Part shown: positions 6,331 to 13,846 of the stretch, in pieces
Layout of the letters: each line of letters opens with the position of its first letter
Position numbering within the stretch: position 1 is the stretch's first letter
IMG/VR virus record: IMGVR_UViG_3300044641_006891
Span: 1-20,534 of that record
Reading direction: 5' to 3' (one strand)
Length of the DNA stretch: 20,534 nucleotides
Source of the DNA: a virus
Translations under genes and position numbers: made by a program
The notes under the pieces: generated by a model
Seen by the model: only the letters and a program-made list of their open reading frames with translations
What the model was told of the DNA's origin: nothing
The model's database searches: none

Positions 6331-9300
6331 CCGTTATTTTGGCCCAGACCCTGGATGTCCAGCTCATTCTGCATCTGCCCGATGGCGACGCGAATGAGGT
6401 CGATTTGAATGCGCTCGAGCGTGGGCACGGGGGTCACGAACACCTTGGCGTTCACGATGCCGTTCTCGAGGTTCTCGGCAGTGTTGATGCGGCGATCGCA
6501 TACCACCTGAAAAGCGTCGCTAGGACGAGCACCGAACAGTGCGCCCTTGACATACAGTTGGTTCAGCACGCTGTTACCGATCGAAATGATCTGGTTGAAC
6601 ACCACACCGAAACCGTCGATCACATTGAAAATCTGGCTGTCGAAGGCGTTGCGCAGTGAGCCGTACACTACATTCATGATCACGCGAGTGTTCACGAACT
6701 GGTACAGACGCTGTTGAGAGTCAGCAGCATTGACGCGAGTGCGGCCGCCCCAGATGAACACGGCTGTCTGGGGATAGCCAGGCAGTGTGCGAACGGCATT
6801 GCAGCCATCGGGGTTGAGCAGGTTCTGCTGAGCAGAGTTGATGGGAATCTGAACACCCACCGCATCAGCCAGCTGGTACTTGACACCAGCAGGCGGGAAC
6901 TGGTAGCCTTCCGCGCGGTAGCGGCGAAGAGCGACGCCAGTCACATAAGGTGACGGCGGGATGTACTGGCCTGAAGCATTCAGGATGTACGAGCCATAGT
7001 ATGCGATGAAGCCGAAGGGGTTGAAGTAGCGCTGTGAGTCATCGTAGAGACGGTTCACGTTATCCACGCCAGCTTCGATGAACAGCGCCTGGGGAACACC
7101 ATTGGTGCCCACACCACGCAGAGCCTGGTCGATGAGCTCGGTGGAAGTCACAGCGTCGAAACGCCACAGGGCGATAGACGGAGTTTCCTGAGAAGTGTAG
7201 GTGAAAGTAGTCTGTGAGCCGTACAGCGGGAGGCTGTAGGGAGTCAGGTCTTCACCAGCATTCACGACCACCCAGCTGTAGGTGCCATTGGACTCATACA
7301 CCACCAGCGTGTCGCCAGTCACTACGGCAGTGGAACCGTCTGGGGCGAAACCAGGAGCGATAACGTCCAGATAAACACCAGCCAGAGGTGCCAGAGCAGC
7401 CTGAGAAACCGGAGCAGTGGCGTTAGCCAGACCAGCGGCGGCAGCATAGCCACCGACGATGACGCCTGAAACCAGGGATGTAGCACCGCTGTAGTTTCCA
7501 CCAAAAATGGGACCGGTAGCAGGCACCAGATAGGACTCAGTCATAAACTCCTGAGCCACGGTCGGAACGCAGAAGAAGTTCTGAGCGCCGGTGGTTGTGA
7601 CGTTGATGGAGGTGACATTGATCGTCCAGGCGGGGTTGATGACCACGCTGGTGTTGTTCCAGTCGCACTGAGAATAGGCTTGCAGAGGACCCACAGGACC
7701 ATTCGACTGCACGCGGCAGATGACGGTCTTACCATTAGTCACCAGAGTAGTGTCCACAGCGACGTAGGTGCCATTAGCGGAAACGGGAAGCTGACCAGTA
7801 GCAGCCGAGTTAGCACCTGCATTGAGGATGGTGCCACCAGCGTAGTTCTTCAGTTTGGTGTCCACAGCAGTCACGACTGAACCAGCACCAGAGATGGGGT
7901 TCAGAGTAGCCGCGGTGAAACTGACGTTACGACCAGTCACCCATGGCGAGGTATAGCCGGAAATGACGGCCTGGGTGTTACCAGCCAGGTTGTAGCCTTC
8001 AGCGGAAAGGTCGGCGTAGGCCAGCAGCGTGCTCGTAGCCTGACTAGTATAGCGTGTGCCCACACCCGCAGGGATTTTGGCGCCCAGGCTATCAGTGATA
8101 GACCACCTGACTGTGACGATGTCACCCGTAGCAACGGGGAAGTCAACGCCGAAAATGACACCTTCAGTGTCGATGACACCCGTGGCCACACCGTTGTTAT
8201 ACCATTCCCAGGTCAGCGTCGAACCCGCGGCAAGTGCGTTCTCGACCCACACGGGAGGCAGGAACATGACCGCTTCACCTTCAACGTTCCAGAAACCCTG
8301 CGAGCCAGGCAGCAGACCAGAAGTCTGGTCGATGGCGGTAGCCCTACCAGAGGCATCACGGGTGACGAACTGAGAGGCGACGGAAGAAATGGCGCCGGTG
8401 TTACCGTAGAGGAGAGCGAGAGCGCTGTTTGCTACGGCAGGCTCGAGCAGTTCGAGTTCAGGGAGCCAACCAGCGTCGACGGTTTCACCGTAAGGAGCCA
8501 CGGTGCCTTCGCCCAGCACAGTAGAACTCTGTGACAGGAAAATGGACAGCGGAGCATTACCCTGTGAGGCCACGGGAGGAGCCGAAGCGCTAGAAGCCTG
8601 GTCGTAGATGGAGCTGCTGTCGAAAGCATACTTGCGACCGCGGATGAGCGGGAAAGTGCCGGCCTCGTTCAGCTGAGTAGAACCTTGCAGTGCCGCCAGA
8701 ATGGTGGAGTAGCCGATGACCGGAGTGGCAGTAGCCACTGGGTCGGACGAAGGCACCTTTACATAGGAACCAGCAGCGTAGTTAGTGGCGCTAGAAGCGA
8801 CCACGAAGTTATCTGCGTCCACCACTTTCACATAGTAGGCATTCAGTGCTGACTTCGTAGAAGATTTGATCAGGAAGTAGCCAGAAGCCGTGATCATCGG
8901 CGCGGTGAAGAACACCTTAACGCCATCAGACAGACCATGAGCGTCGCAGTTGAAAATAGCGACCTGGTTGTAGGTGCCGGTAGGACCAGCGGTGACCTGC
9001 AGGGAAGGGTTCAGGAACGCACGGTTGAACATTCCCAGAGTGAACGTGCTTGTGGGATCCTGCAGAGTGCCGGGGAAATGCTGGGTGTTAACCCCATGGG
9101 CGCGACTGCGGATGTTCTGAAGCAGGTTCGAAGTCTGTCCGTTAATGGTGACGGGCAGATCGTAGGCGGGGTTAGCGTAGCTGATCTGAGCAGATTCGAG
9201 ACCCGTGCCCACGCCCACATTGATAGCACCTGGAGGCAGTGTTGCCACCTTAGAAGTGCCGCCAGCGGCTACGACGAAGTTGTAGATCGAAACAGCAGCT

Positions 9301-10781
9301 GAAGAAGTAGCAGCCAGATAGATCACATTCTTCGGGTAGTCACCAGACAGATTAGTGTCATATGGCGGAGCTACCACGTAGACATTGCCTTGAAGGCTGA
9401 AGAAGGGGTTTGTGGAAGAACCGGCGCCACTCAGCACCACTTCTTGAATCTGGAAGTCGACGGGCCAGAAAGTGTTTGTGTCGACGTTGATTTTACCGAA
9501 CGAAGGCACCAGGGGGGCATAAATAGTGTAGATGCCGCGATCCAGAGCGCCGACCTTTACATCGGGTGCGATGTTGGAGTTGGTCGACTCTTGAATGCCG
9601 ATTTTAGGTGAACCACCACCGACGATTGTCTGATAGTCCAGACGTGAGAAGGTGACAGAATCGCCGGTCCATTCGTAGATGGCGTTATCCACCAGATACT
9701 TCAGACCCTGAACCAGATCGGCAGCTGCCTGGTGGGGGATGTAGTTCTCGTACTTATTGAGATCAGTGACGAGGAAAGGACCGGGGTCAGCCAGTGCCAT
9801 CCACTTGTAGTTGTTGTTGGCGCAGTGGTCAGCAGCTTTAGCACCCACAGAGGAGCGACCGGCAGCATCAAACTGAGCGTAGGCGGTCGGGGTGATCAAG
9901 TAGCCCTGATCCTGCTGGCCGTCAAACGCGGTCTCAATGCACTGGATGTAGTCCTGAGGGACACGTGTAGCATTCGCCTGCAGACCATTGACATTCTGAA
10001 TGTCGTAGGTGTTCTGTGTGAAAGCGAAAGTGCCGGACACGGGATCGGTCTTTGTGACGATGGTCACGGAAGAGTCGAAAGTTGCGCCTGCGATAGACAC
10101 GTAGCCGTTCTGTGAGTTGGATGCAGGATCCACGTCATTCACCAGACCGAAGCTACGCACATACACCGAAGTGCGAATGCTCGGGTTGCTTTCGATAGCA
10201 GCAGCCACAGCGCTTGAGATGGCGGCAGAAATCTTACGGTTGTTGACCTCATCACCAGCCACGTAGTTCACGGGGATGACAACGGGGACACCTAGCCATT
10301 CGCCGCTGGCGGTATAACCGGTAGAACCATCGCCAGCCACCAGACGGGTGCCGTTCAGGATCATCTGAACGTAGACCTTATCGCCAGCCATCAGTGAAGA
10401 GGGCAGAGCAGCGGCACTGCTTTTCGAAGCTGAGGGGAAGAACTCGACTTCCACAATGCTGTTCGGAGTGCCTACACGAACCACGCGAAGGTCACCGACC
10501 TGAGCATTTTGGAAAAACTCGTTAACGCAGTTGTAGCTCAGCAGGGGAATGCGGTCGGTAGGAACCGAACCACCCACCAGAACCCGATAGTCAGCTAGAC
10601 TTGTTACGGGGATGGGCTTGTTAAAAGGAAAAACTGTGACGGGGGCCGACTCTGGTGCTTCGACAAGCATGTAAACGGTGCTAAAGCTAGCAATAGCAGC
10701 CGAAGCACTCAGGCCCGCCCGTTCGTTCAGGAAAACGCCAGGAGCGCCGGGTGTGTCACCACCCATGGAAAATGTAGCCAT
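6327..10781 (-). CDS. Giant contractile tail sheath protein
   Basis: This 1484-residue protein is the tail sheath that contracts around the tube during injection. The N-terminus has the sheath form (GAPGVFLNERAG, then STVYMLVEAP and NEFFQNAQVGDLRVVRVG). A second conserved block near residues 290-340 contains GYLITPTAYAQF and KWMALADPGPF. The C-terminal 270 residues carry the polymerisation domain: NPFGFIAYYGSYI, LPGYPQTAVFIWGGRTR, YQFVNTRVIMNVVYGSLRNA and NVIDGFG. Between them, roughly residues 420-1210, is a large beta-rich insertion with Ig-like patches (for example STLTWEWYNNGVATG). T4 gp18 has 659 residues, so this sheath is more than twice as long, and the extra mass probably decorates the tail surface. 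ATG at 10781 has AGG 7 nt upstream. The gene is preceded by an 88-nt leader and a GGGTAAAA octamer. Confidence 0.95.
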   Translation of the reverse strand: MATFSMGGDTPGAPGVFLNERAGLSASAAIASFSTVYMLVEAPESAPVTVFPFNKPIPVTSLADYRVLVGGSVPTDRIPLLSYNCVNEFFQNAQVGDLRVVRVGTPNSIVEVEFFPSASKSSAAALPSSLMAGDKVYVQMILNGTRLVAGDGSTGYTASGEWLGVPVVIPVNYVAGDEVNNRKISAAISSAVAAAIESNPSIRTSVYVRSFGLVNDVDPASNSQNGYVSIAGATFDSSVTIVTKTDPVSGTFAFTQNTYDIQNVNGLQANATRVPQDYIQCIETAFDGQQDQGYLITPTAYAQFDAAGRSSVGAKAADHCANNNYKWMALADPGPFLVTDLNKYENYIPHQAAADLVQGLKYLVDNAIYEWTGDSVTFSRLDYQTIVGGGSPKIGIQESTNSNIAPDVKVGALDRGIYTIYAPLVPSFGKINVDTNTFWPVDFQIQEVVLSGAGSSTNPFFSLQGNVYVVAPPYDTNLSGDYPKNVIYLAATSSAAVSIYNFVVAAGGTSKVATLPPGAINVGVGTGLESAQISYANPAYDLPVTINGQTSNLLQNIRSRAHGVNTQHFPGTLQDPTSTFTLGMFNRAFLNPSLQVTAGPTGTYNQVAIFNCDAHGLSDGVKVFFTAPMITASGYFLIKSSTKSALNAYYVKVVDADNFVVASSATNYAAGSYVKVPSSDPVATATPVIGYSTILAALQGSTQLNEAGTFPLIRGRKYAFDSSSIYDQASSASAPPVASQGNAPLSIFLSQSSTVLGEGTVAPYGETVDAGWLPELELLEPAVANSALALLYGNTGAISSVASQFVTRDASGRATAIDQTSGLLPGSQGFWNVEGEAVMFLPPVWVENALAAGSTLTWEWYNNGVATGVIDTEGVIFGVDFPVATGDIVTVRWSITDSLGAKIPAGVGTRYTSQATSTLLAYADLSAEGYNLAGNTQAVISGYTSPWVTGRNVSFTAATLNPISGAGSVVTAVDTKLKNYAGGTILNAGANSAATGQLPVSANGTYVAVDTTLVTNGKTVICRVQSNGPVGPLQAYSQCDWNNTSVVINPAWTINVTSINVTTTGAQNFFCVPTVAQEFMTESYLVPATGPIFGGNYSGATSLVSGVIVGGYAAAAGLANATAPVSQAALAPLAGVYLDVIAPGFAPDGSTAVVTGDTLVVYESNGTYSWVVVNAGEDLTPYSLPLYGSQTTFTYTSQETPSIALWRFDAVTSTELIDQALRGVGTNGVPQALFIEAGVDNVNRLYDDSQRYFNPFGFIAYYGSYILNASGQYIPPSPYVTGVALRRYRAEGYQFPPAGVKYQLADAVGVQIPINSAQQNLLNPDGCNAVRTLPGYPQTAVFIWGGRTRVNAADSQQRLYQFVNTRVIMNVVYGSLRNAFDSQIFNVIDGFGVVFNQIISIGNSVLNQLYVKGALFGARPSDAFQVVCDRRINTAENLENGIVNAKVFVTPVPTLERIQIDLIRVAIGQMQNELDIQGLGQNNG

Positions 10782-10869
10782 TTTTAAACCTAGTACGCCC
10801 TCTTTTCGGGCACATCTAGCGGCAGGACAGTGTCCGCATAGGTCACCGAGGTGGACGTGCTTGGTTTAG
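10782..10869 (-). promoter_or_regulatory. Structured leader of the sheath gene
   Basis: This 88-nt gap separates the GGGTAAAA octamer from the sheath start; other gaps here are mostly under 50 nt. On the coding strand it holds an inverted repeat GGACA-C-TGTCC (10825-10835) and a hairpin GCCC-GAAAAGA-GGGC (10797-10811) that lies 15 nt before the ATG. No small ORF of note was seen in it. It may stabilise or regulate the message of a very abundant protein. Confidence 0.4.
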
Positions 10870-10877
10870 TTTTACCC
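10870..10877 (-). promoter_or_regulatory. GGGTAAAA octamer before tail sheath
   Basis: Contains the stop TAA of the gpX-like gene; the sheath ATG is 88 nt further on. Confidence 0.65.
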
Positions 10878-11243
10878 GAACTGCTTTCCGGTTACTGCCG
10901 CTATGCTGTCAGAAGAATACCCGTTGAGCGAGTCTTGAAAAAGTACAGAGTACATCGTATATCGCTCGGCGGCGTCGGCGTACTCTGTTTTCGTGTTGTA
11001 CGGATAGATTTCGTCTTCCTCATTACCTGCGGTCAGACCGAAAATAAATGAGGTCTGTAGCAGTCCCCCATTAGTTGCGCTTACGTCAGTTTCGATGCCC
11101 AGTTGCGCCCCCAGTGGAGGCAGTTCGGTGACATTCCACTGAGGATTGCTATTTAACACGTCGCGATATTTCATCGAGTCCGTGTAGAAAAGATAGCCGA
11201 GGCGCCGCCAGTTGAACTGAGGTTGGAAGACGACCGTTATCAT
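10872..11243 (-). CDS. LysM-like tail protein, P2 gpX type
   Basis: This 123-residue protein begins with a stretch resembling the LysM-like tail protein X family: WRRLGYLFYTDSMKYRDVL, then NPQWNVTELPPLGAQL, with the typical N-P and final PLG-x-x-L. In P2-like phages gpX is a small tail or baseplate-hub component, so the position just before the sheath gene makes sense. The second half (AERYTMYSVLFQDSLNGYSSDSI) is not recognised, and it makes this longer than a plain gpX of about 70 residues. The start overlaps the previous stop as ATGA. The stop TAA is inside a GGGTAAAA octamer. The family call is moderate. Confidence 0.65.
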   Translation of the reverse strand: MITVVFQPQFNWRRLGYLFYTDSMKYRDVLNSNPQWNVTELPPLGAQLGIETDVSATNGGLLQTSFIFGLTAGNEEDEIYPYNTKTEYADAAERYTMYSVLFQDSLNGYSSDSIAAVTGKQFG

Positions 11244-11593
11244 TGTCCGGGCCTATTTTGTGCGCGAGCCATTAGGCGAGCACCGACGGAGGTGCCGCGG
11301 TTAAGTTCAAAACCAGCTGCTTCTGCGACGCGCTTGGCTTCTTTTTCGACCTGAGCAGGGTTGCTTGGCACGAAAGGGTTGTTGTCACTGTCGGTTTTAC
11401 GGTCCAGCTTTTTACGGACATCGGTTTCCACAACCTGCTTTTCTACAGCTACAGGCGCTTCCACTGGTTCCTCAGTTAAGGACTCGACCTCCACGTTAAT
11501 GGGAGTTTTATCACCCACCTTTTCAGGAGAGGGAGTGCGCTGGAGATCACCGATAACGGGTTCTTTAGCGTTTGACTTTGAGCGTGTTGTCAT
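11240..11593 (-). CDS. Unknown acidic, probably disordered 117-residue protein
   Basis: The function is not recognised. The sequence is rich in E, K, V, P and S with no clear hydrophobic core up to about residue 80 (for example PEKVGDKTPINVEVESLTEEP). It ends in a short helical segment, EKEAKRVAEAAGFELNRG, then GARLMARAQNRPGQ. It sits between two tail-assembly genes, starts 2 nt after the upstream stop and overlaps the downstream start (ATGA), so it is a real operon member. It could be an assembly helper or linker protein. Confidence 0.65.
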   Translation of the reverse strand: MTTRSKSNAKEPVIGDLQRTPSPEKVGDKTPINVEVESLTEEPVEAPVAVEKQVVETDVRKKLDRKTDSDNNPFVPSNPAQVEKEAKRVAEAAGFELNRGTSVGARLMARAQNRPGQ

Positions 11594-11595
11594 GG

Positions 11596-12003
11596 TTACT
11601 TAAGTTTTGAGAGAATGTGTTTCCAGGCTATTGGAACGATCTGTTTCAGAGACTTGTCTGGAATGCCCATCCATGGGCGCGCGGGCATTTTTGCCGTGCC
11701 GCTTTGGTGGTAGCGTCCATATTTGGTTGTTTTGACGTCGAAGCCGTCACCTCTTGGCACGATTTTGGCCGTGTCCTGCATTTTGCCGGTTGCCCGGAGA
11801 ATCGGTTGCCCAGGATAGCGTTTCTGTTTCCACTTCCTGTAGCCACGGCTCAGAGAAGCCCATGGGCGACCTGTAGTAGGATCTGACTCCTGACGCCAGG
11901 GAACCGCGTGGTCTTTCAGCAGAATTGGCGCCCATTCTTTCTGGGTGGGTTTCCACCATCCCAGATTCATTTTTGGCAGCTTCTTCATCTGAAAGCTAAT
12001 CAT
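11596..12003 (-). CDS. Mu gpG-like virion morphogenesis (tail completion) protein
   Basis: This 135-residue protein fits the phage virion morphogenesis / tail completion family of Mu gpG and P2 gpS, which acts at the tail terminus. Features in order are W-x2-F-like helices at the start, DPTTGRPWASLSRGYRKWKQKRYPG, then ILRATGKMQDTAKIVPRGDGF, YGRYHQSGT with the family's HQ-x-G, and a RPWMGIPDKSLKQI ending. The ATG overlaps the chaperone stop (ATGA), indicating coupled translation. Another start at M6 is possible. It lies directly downstream of the frameshifted tail chaperone, which supports a role in tail assembly. Confidence 0.75.
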   Translation of the reverse strand: MISFQMKKLPKMNLGWWKPTQKEWAPILLKDHAVPWRQESDPTTGRPWASLSRGYRKWKQKRYPGQPILRATGKMQDTAKIVPRGDGFDVKTTKYGRYHQSGTAKMPARPWMGIPDKSLKQIVPIAWKHILSKLK

Positions 12004-12428
12004 CTTTTTCTCCTCGACGCTTTTTTTGCTTCATCAGCTTGCCTTTCATGGAAGTCATTCATTACCGAGATCATCACCAGGATTTTGCTGATTGGTTGTG
12101 ACTCCAGCCAGTCGATTGAACTATCCCAGCGCTCTTTGCAGAGGTGGAAGGCAGTTTTCAGCCAGTTCTCCACAGTGAATAGGCGTTCTTCCAGGAGGTT
12201 TTCAGTGATCCATTTGACTACGGTAGTGAAGCGCTTCGCAGGAATGCGGTCAAGGAGCTCATCATCCGAAAGCATAAGTCTGGTGACAAGCTCCATGAAA
12301 GAGCGTTTCTGCTGCCGAAGGATCTGACCTAGATAGAAATCCTTCGGTGTTATCTCCCTGAAATGGAGTGTGATCTCGTCGGAGCACACGATCAGGTAGG
12401 TGAAGTCTTCTAGGTCAGTGACCGTCAG
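12000..12428 (-). CDS. Tail assembly chaperone -1 frameshift extension
   Basis: This open frame has no good start of its own. It is read by a -1 shift from the upstream chaperone gene: the zero frame ends C CCA AAC TGA, and after slipping, CTG ACG GTC ACT continues open for 142 residues. The product would be a 253-residue fusion, equivalent to lambda gpGT or the Mu gp41/42 pair, which recruits tape measure and tube proteins during tail assembly. The extension contains EITLHFREITPKDF and a helical end rich in charged residues (NDFHERQADEAKKASRRKR). A GTG at 12389 could be a fallback start but would lose 13 open codons and has no ribosome binding site. The downstream gene overlaps its stop. Confidence 0.8.
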   Translation of the reverse strand: MTVTDLEDFTYLIVCSDEITLHFREITPKDFYLGQILRQQKRSFMELVTRLMLSDDELLDRIPAKRFTTVVKWITENLLEERLFTVENWLKTAFHLCKERWDSSIDWLESQPISKILVMISVMNDFHERQADEAKKASRRKR

Positions 12429-12760
12429 TTTGGGTCTTCGTCGTCCCCGTTCGCTTTACCGACTAGATCGCTGAGCTTACGGAAATCTTTGACGCCGAGA
12501 TCGAGGATTTCGTCATAGGTGATCTTGTCTTCGCCGACGATCAGACGCTCGATAACCCGGAGTCCTTTTTCGATATCACCTGCTTTAGAGAGTTCTTTTT
12601 CTAGATAGATAAGATCACGTCCGGTCATTTCCCGGATCACGATCTCACGGCCATCACTTATCACCGTAGAGAAAGTTTCCAGTTTGGAAAAAGGCGCCGG
12701 GGTTGATTTTTTCACGGGTGCCACAGTTGCTTGTGTGGCATCATCAGATAGTGTTCTCAT
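12425..12760 (-). CDS. Tail assembly chaperone (zero-frame product)
   Basis: This 111-residue protein resembles the Mu gp41 / P2 E tail assembly chaperone family: a disordered N-terminus, then TVISDGREIVIREMTGRDLIYLEKELSK, a leucine-rich middle and a helical DFRKLSDLVGKANG ending. These proteins keep the tape measure soluble and are replaced in part by a frameshifted longer form. The gene ends exactly at a slippery heptamer. Its ATG overlaps the stop of the GIY-YIG endonuclease gene (CAATGA), and a GGGTAAAA octamer lies 25 nt upstream inside that gene. Confidence 0.75.
   Translation of the reverse strand: MRTLSDDATQATVAPVKKSTPAPFSKLETFSTVISDGREIVIREMTGRDLIYLEKELSKAGDIEKGLRVIERLIVGEDKITYDEILDLGVKDFRKLSDLVGKANGDDEDPN
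12428..12434 (-). promoter_or_regulatory. Programmed -1 ribosomal frameshift site C CCA AAC
   Basis: The heptamer fits the X XXY YYZ pattern. In the zero frame the codons are CCA and AAC followed at once by the TGA stop. Re-pairing one base back gives CCC and AAA, and the next codon CTG opens the 142-residue extension. The downstream frame is in the -1 register, as required. No strong stem-loop immediately downstream was identified by eye; the adjacent stop codon may itself promote slipping. Confidence 0.8.
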
Positions 12761-13434
12761 TGGTTAGTTGAGTGAGTTTGACTTGTTTTACCCTTAAGTC
12801 GCCTCTCCTCCCAGGCCTTTTTAGCGGATTCTGACTTTTTCTTTCGAACTTCATCGGAGTCTTTTCTACCAAAAGAAGGATGGTCTTCTCCAAACACTCC
12901 AAACCACGGATTTTTCTCTCCTCGCTTTGCTTCAGATAGACATTCTTTGGTCTCATCACTATGATTTTTTCCGTAAAACCCATTATTTTCACCCTGAAAC
13001 TTTACTTTCTGCTCTTCAGTACGTTTCTTGCCGAAGTTTGGGTTATCTTCACCTCTTTTTCCGTACATTGGGTTATTCTCCCCCGACCGATCATAAAGTT
13101 TTTTCTTTTGATCCAGGGTCAGTGTGTATCTATTTCCAAAATTAGGATTCTCTTCCCCCTTAAATCCGGTGACAAACTTATCAGAAGTTTGGTATGACAA
13201 GTTAGCAAACTGAGGATTTTCTACTACGCCAAATGCTTTTTGGTATTGGATTTCCAACCAGACAGCACCTTCAGGTGTTTTTGAGTAACCTAGAATGATT
13301 TTATCATCGGGACAGAATGACTTGTCTTTAAAAGAACCTAAATAGCAATCGTACGGGTCAAGTGTGCTATGTTTCCCGATATAGTCTCTCCCTTGTGGTT
13401 TTTTCTCAAAGGAGTTATAAACAGTATGAAACAA
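12757..13434 (-). CDS. GIY-YIG homing endonuclease with six NUMOD3-type repeats
   Basis: This 225-residue protein has an N-terminal GIY-YIG-like nuclease: HTVYNS at 3-8, GRDYIGKHST at 15-24, YLGSF at 31-35 and a likely catalytic glutamate in VWLEIQYQKAF at 61. Six GE-x-NP-x-(F/Y)G modules follow, at about 93, 118, 128, 148, 172 and 182, matching NUMOD3 DNA-binding motifs seen in Seg-type phage endonucleases. The start is TTG at 13434, two bases after the upstream stop, with no Shine-Dalgarno sequence; the reading frame has no better start. The gene is visibly AT-rich. A GGGTAAAAC copy lies just upstream and another in its last codons, so the gene is bracketed by them. It probably inserted between the pol operon and the tail operon. 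Confidence 0.85.
   Translation of the reverse strand: MFHTVYNSFEKKPQGRDYIGKHSTLDPYDCYLGSFKDKSFCPDDKIILGYSKTPEGAVWLEIQYQKAFGVVENPQFANLSYQTSDKFVTGFKGEENPNFGNRYTLTLDQKKKLYDRSGENNPMYGKRGEDNPNFGKKRTEEQKVKFQGENNGFYGKNHSDETKECLSEAKRGEKNPWFGVFGEDHPSFGRKDSDEVRKKKSESAKKAWEERRLKGKTSQTHSTNQ
12786..12793 (-). promoter_or_regulatory. GGGTAAAA octamer before tail chaperone
   Basis: Inside the last codons of the GIY-YIG gene (Lys-Gly-Lys), 25 nt before the chaperone ATG. Confidence 0.6.
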
Positions 13435-13436
13435 AA

Positions 13437-13667
13437 TTAGAAAGGGGACTGAACATCAAGTTTTACCCTCAGGGCGAAGAGACGGGCTTCGGTTTCCATT
13501 AGCCCTTCCCCCGGAGGTAGGTTGAGATAGATGGCGTTCGCTATCCGCCAGCTGACTTCTGCGTCTTCTACGGGTCCGGAAATAAGGCGGTCTTCGACAT
13601 CGTCTAGCCAGAACGAAACGACTTCCCGCCTGAACTCAGGATCTTGAGGAAGCGGAAAAGGTGTCAC
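13437..13667 (-). CDS. Unknown 76-residue protein downstream of DNA polymerase
   Basis: The product is not recognised. It starts at GTG with a GTGA overlap onto the preceding 60-residue gene, so it depends on coupled translation. It is acidic and helical (EFRREVVSFWLDDVEDRLISG, then SWRIANAIYLNL and EARLFALRVKLDV). Its last codons contain the GGGTAAAA octamer that precedes the GIY-YIG endonuclease. Because it shares an operon with the polymerase, a replication-linked accessory role is possible but only inferred from position. Confidence 0.7.
   Translation of the reverse strand: MTPFPLPQDPEFRREVVSFWLDDVEDRLISGPVEDAEVSWRIANAIYLNLPPGEGLMETEARLFALRVKLDVQSPF
13461..13468 (-). promoter_or_regulatory. 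GGGTAAAA octamer before GIY-YIG gene
   Basis: Inside the last codons of the 76-residue gene, 26 nt before the TTG start of the endonuclease. Confidence 0.6.
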
Positions 13668-13846
13668 AGTGCTTTTGATAGAGCCAGTGCGCCTTCGGGG
13701 GTGTAGTAGTCAGAGTTGAAGGCACAGTTTACAGAAGAAAGGATTTCCCGTCCTTTTTTGTCATATGGGGTCACTAGATAGTAGACATCCCGCGCTCCGA
13801 AGAATGGGATAACAGATGCTGAGTCGACACGAGATTTCTTTGACAT
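13664..13846 (-). CDS. Unknown 60-residue protein downstream of DNA polymerase
   Basis: This small basic-to-neutral protein is not recognised. Its ATG overlaps the polymerase stop as TAATG, and its stop overlaps the next start (GTGA). A central stretch, ARDVYYLVTPYDKKGREI, suggests a small beta fold, and the C-terminus (YYTPEGALALSKAL) is helical. The tight coupling to the polymerase is the only functional hint. Confidence 0.7.
   Translation of the reverse strand: MSKKSRVDSASVIPFFGARDVYYLVTPYDKKGREILSSVNCAFNSDYYTPEGALALSKAL

Noticed and set aside
6228-6659. Plus-strand open frame of 143 codons across the sheath 3' end
   Set aside because: It is antisense to two well-supported overlapping genes and has no recognisable product.
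12000-12389. The chaperone extension as an independent gene starting at GTG 12389
   Set aside because: The frame is open further upstream to a perfect slippery heptamer in the right register, and no ribosome binding site precedes the GTG.
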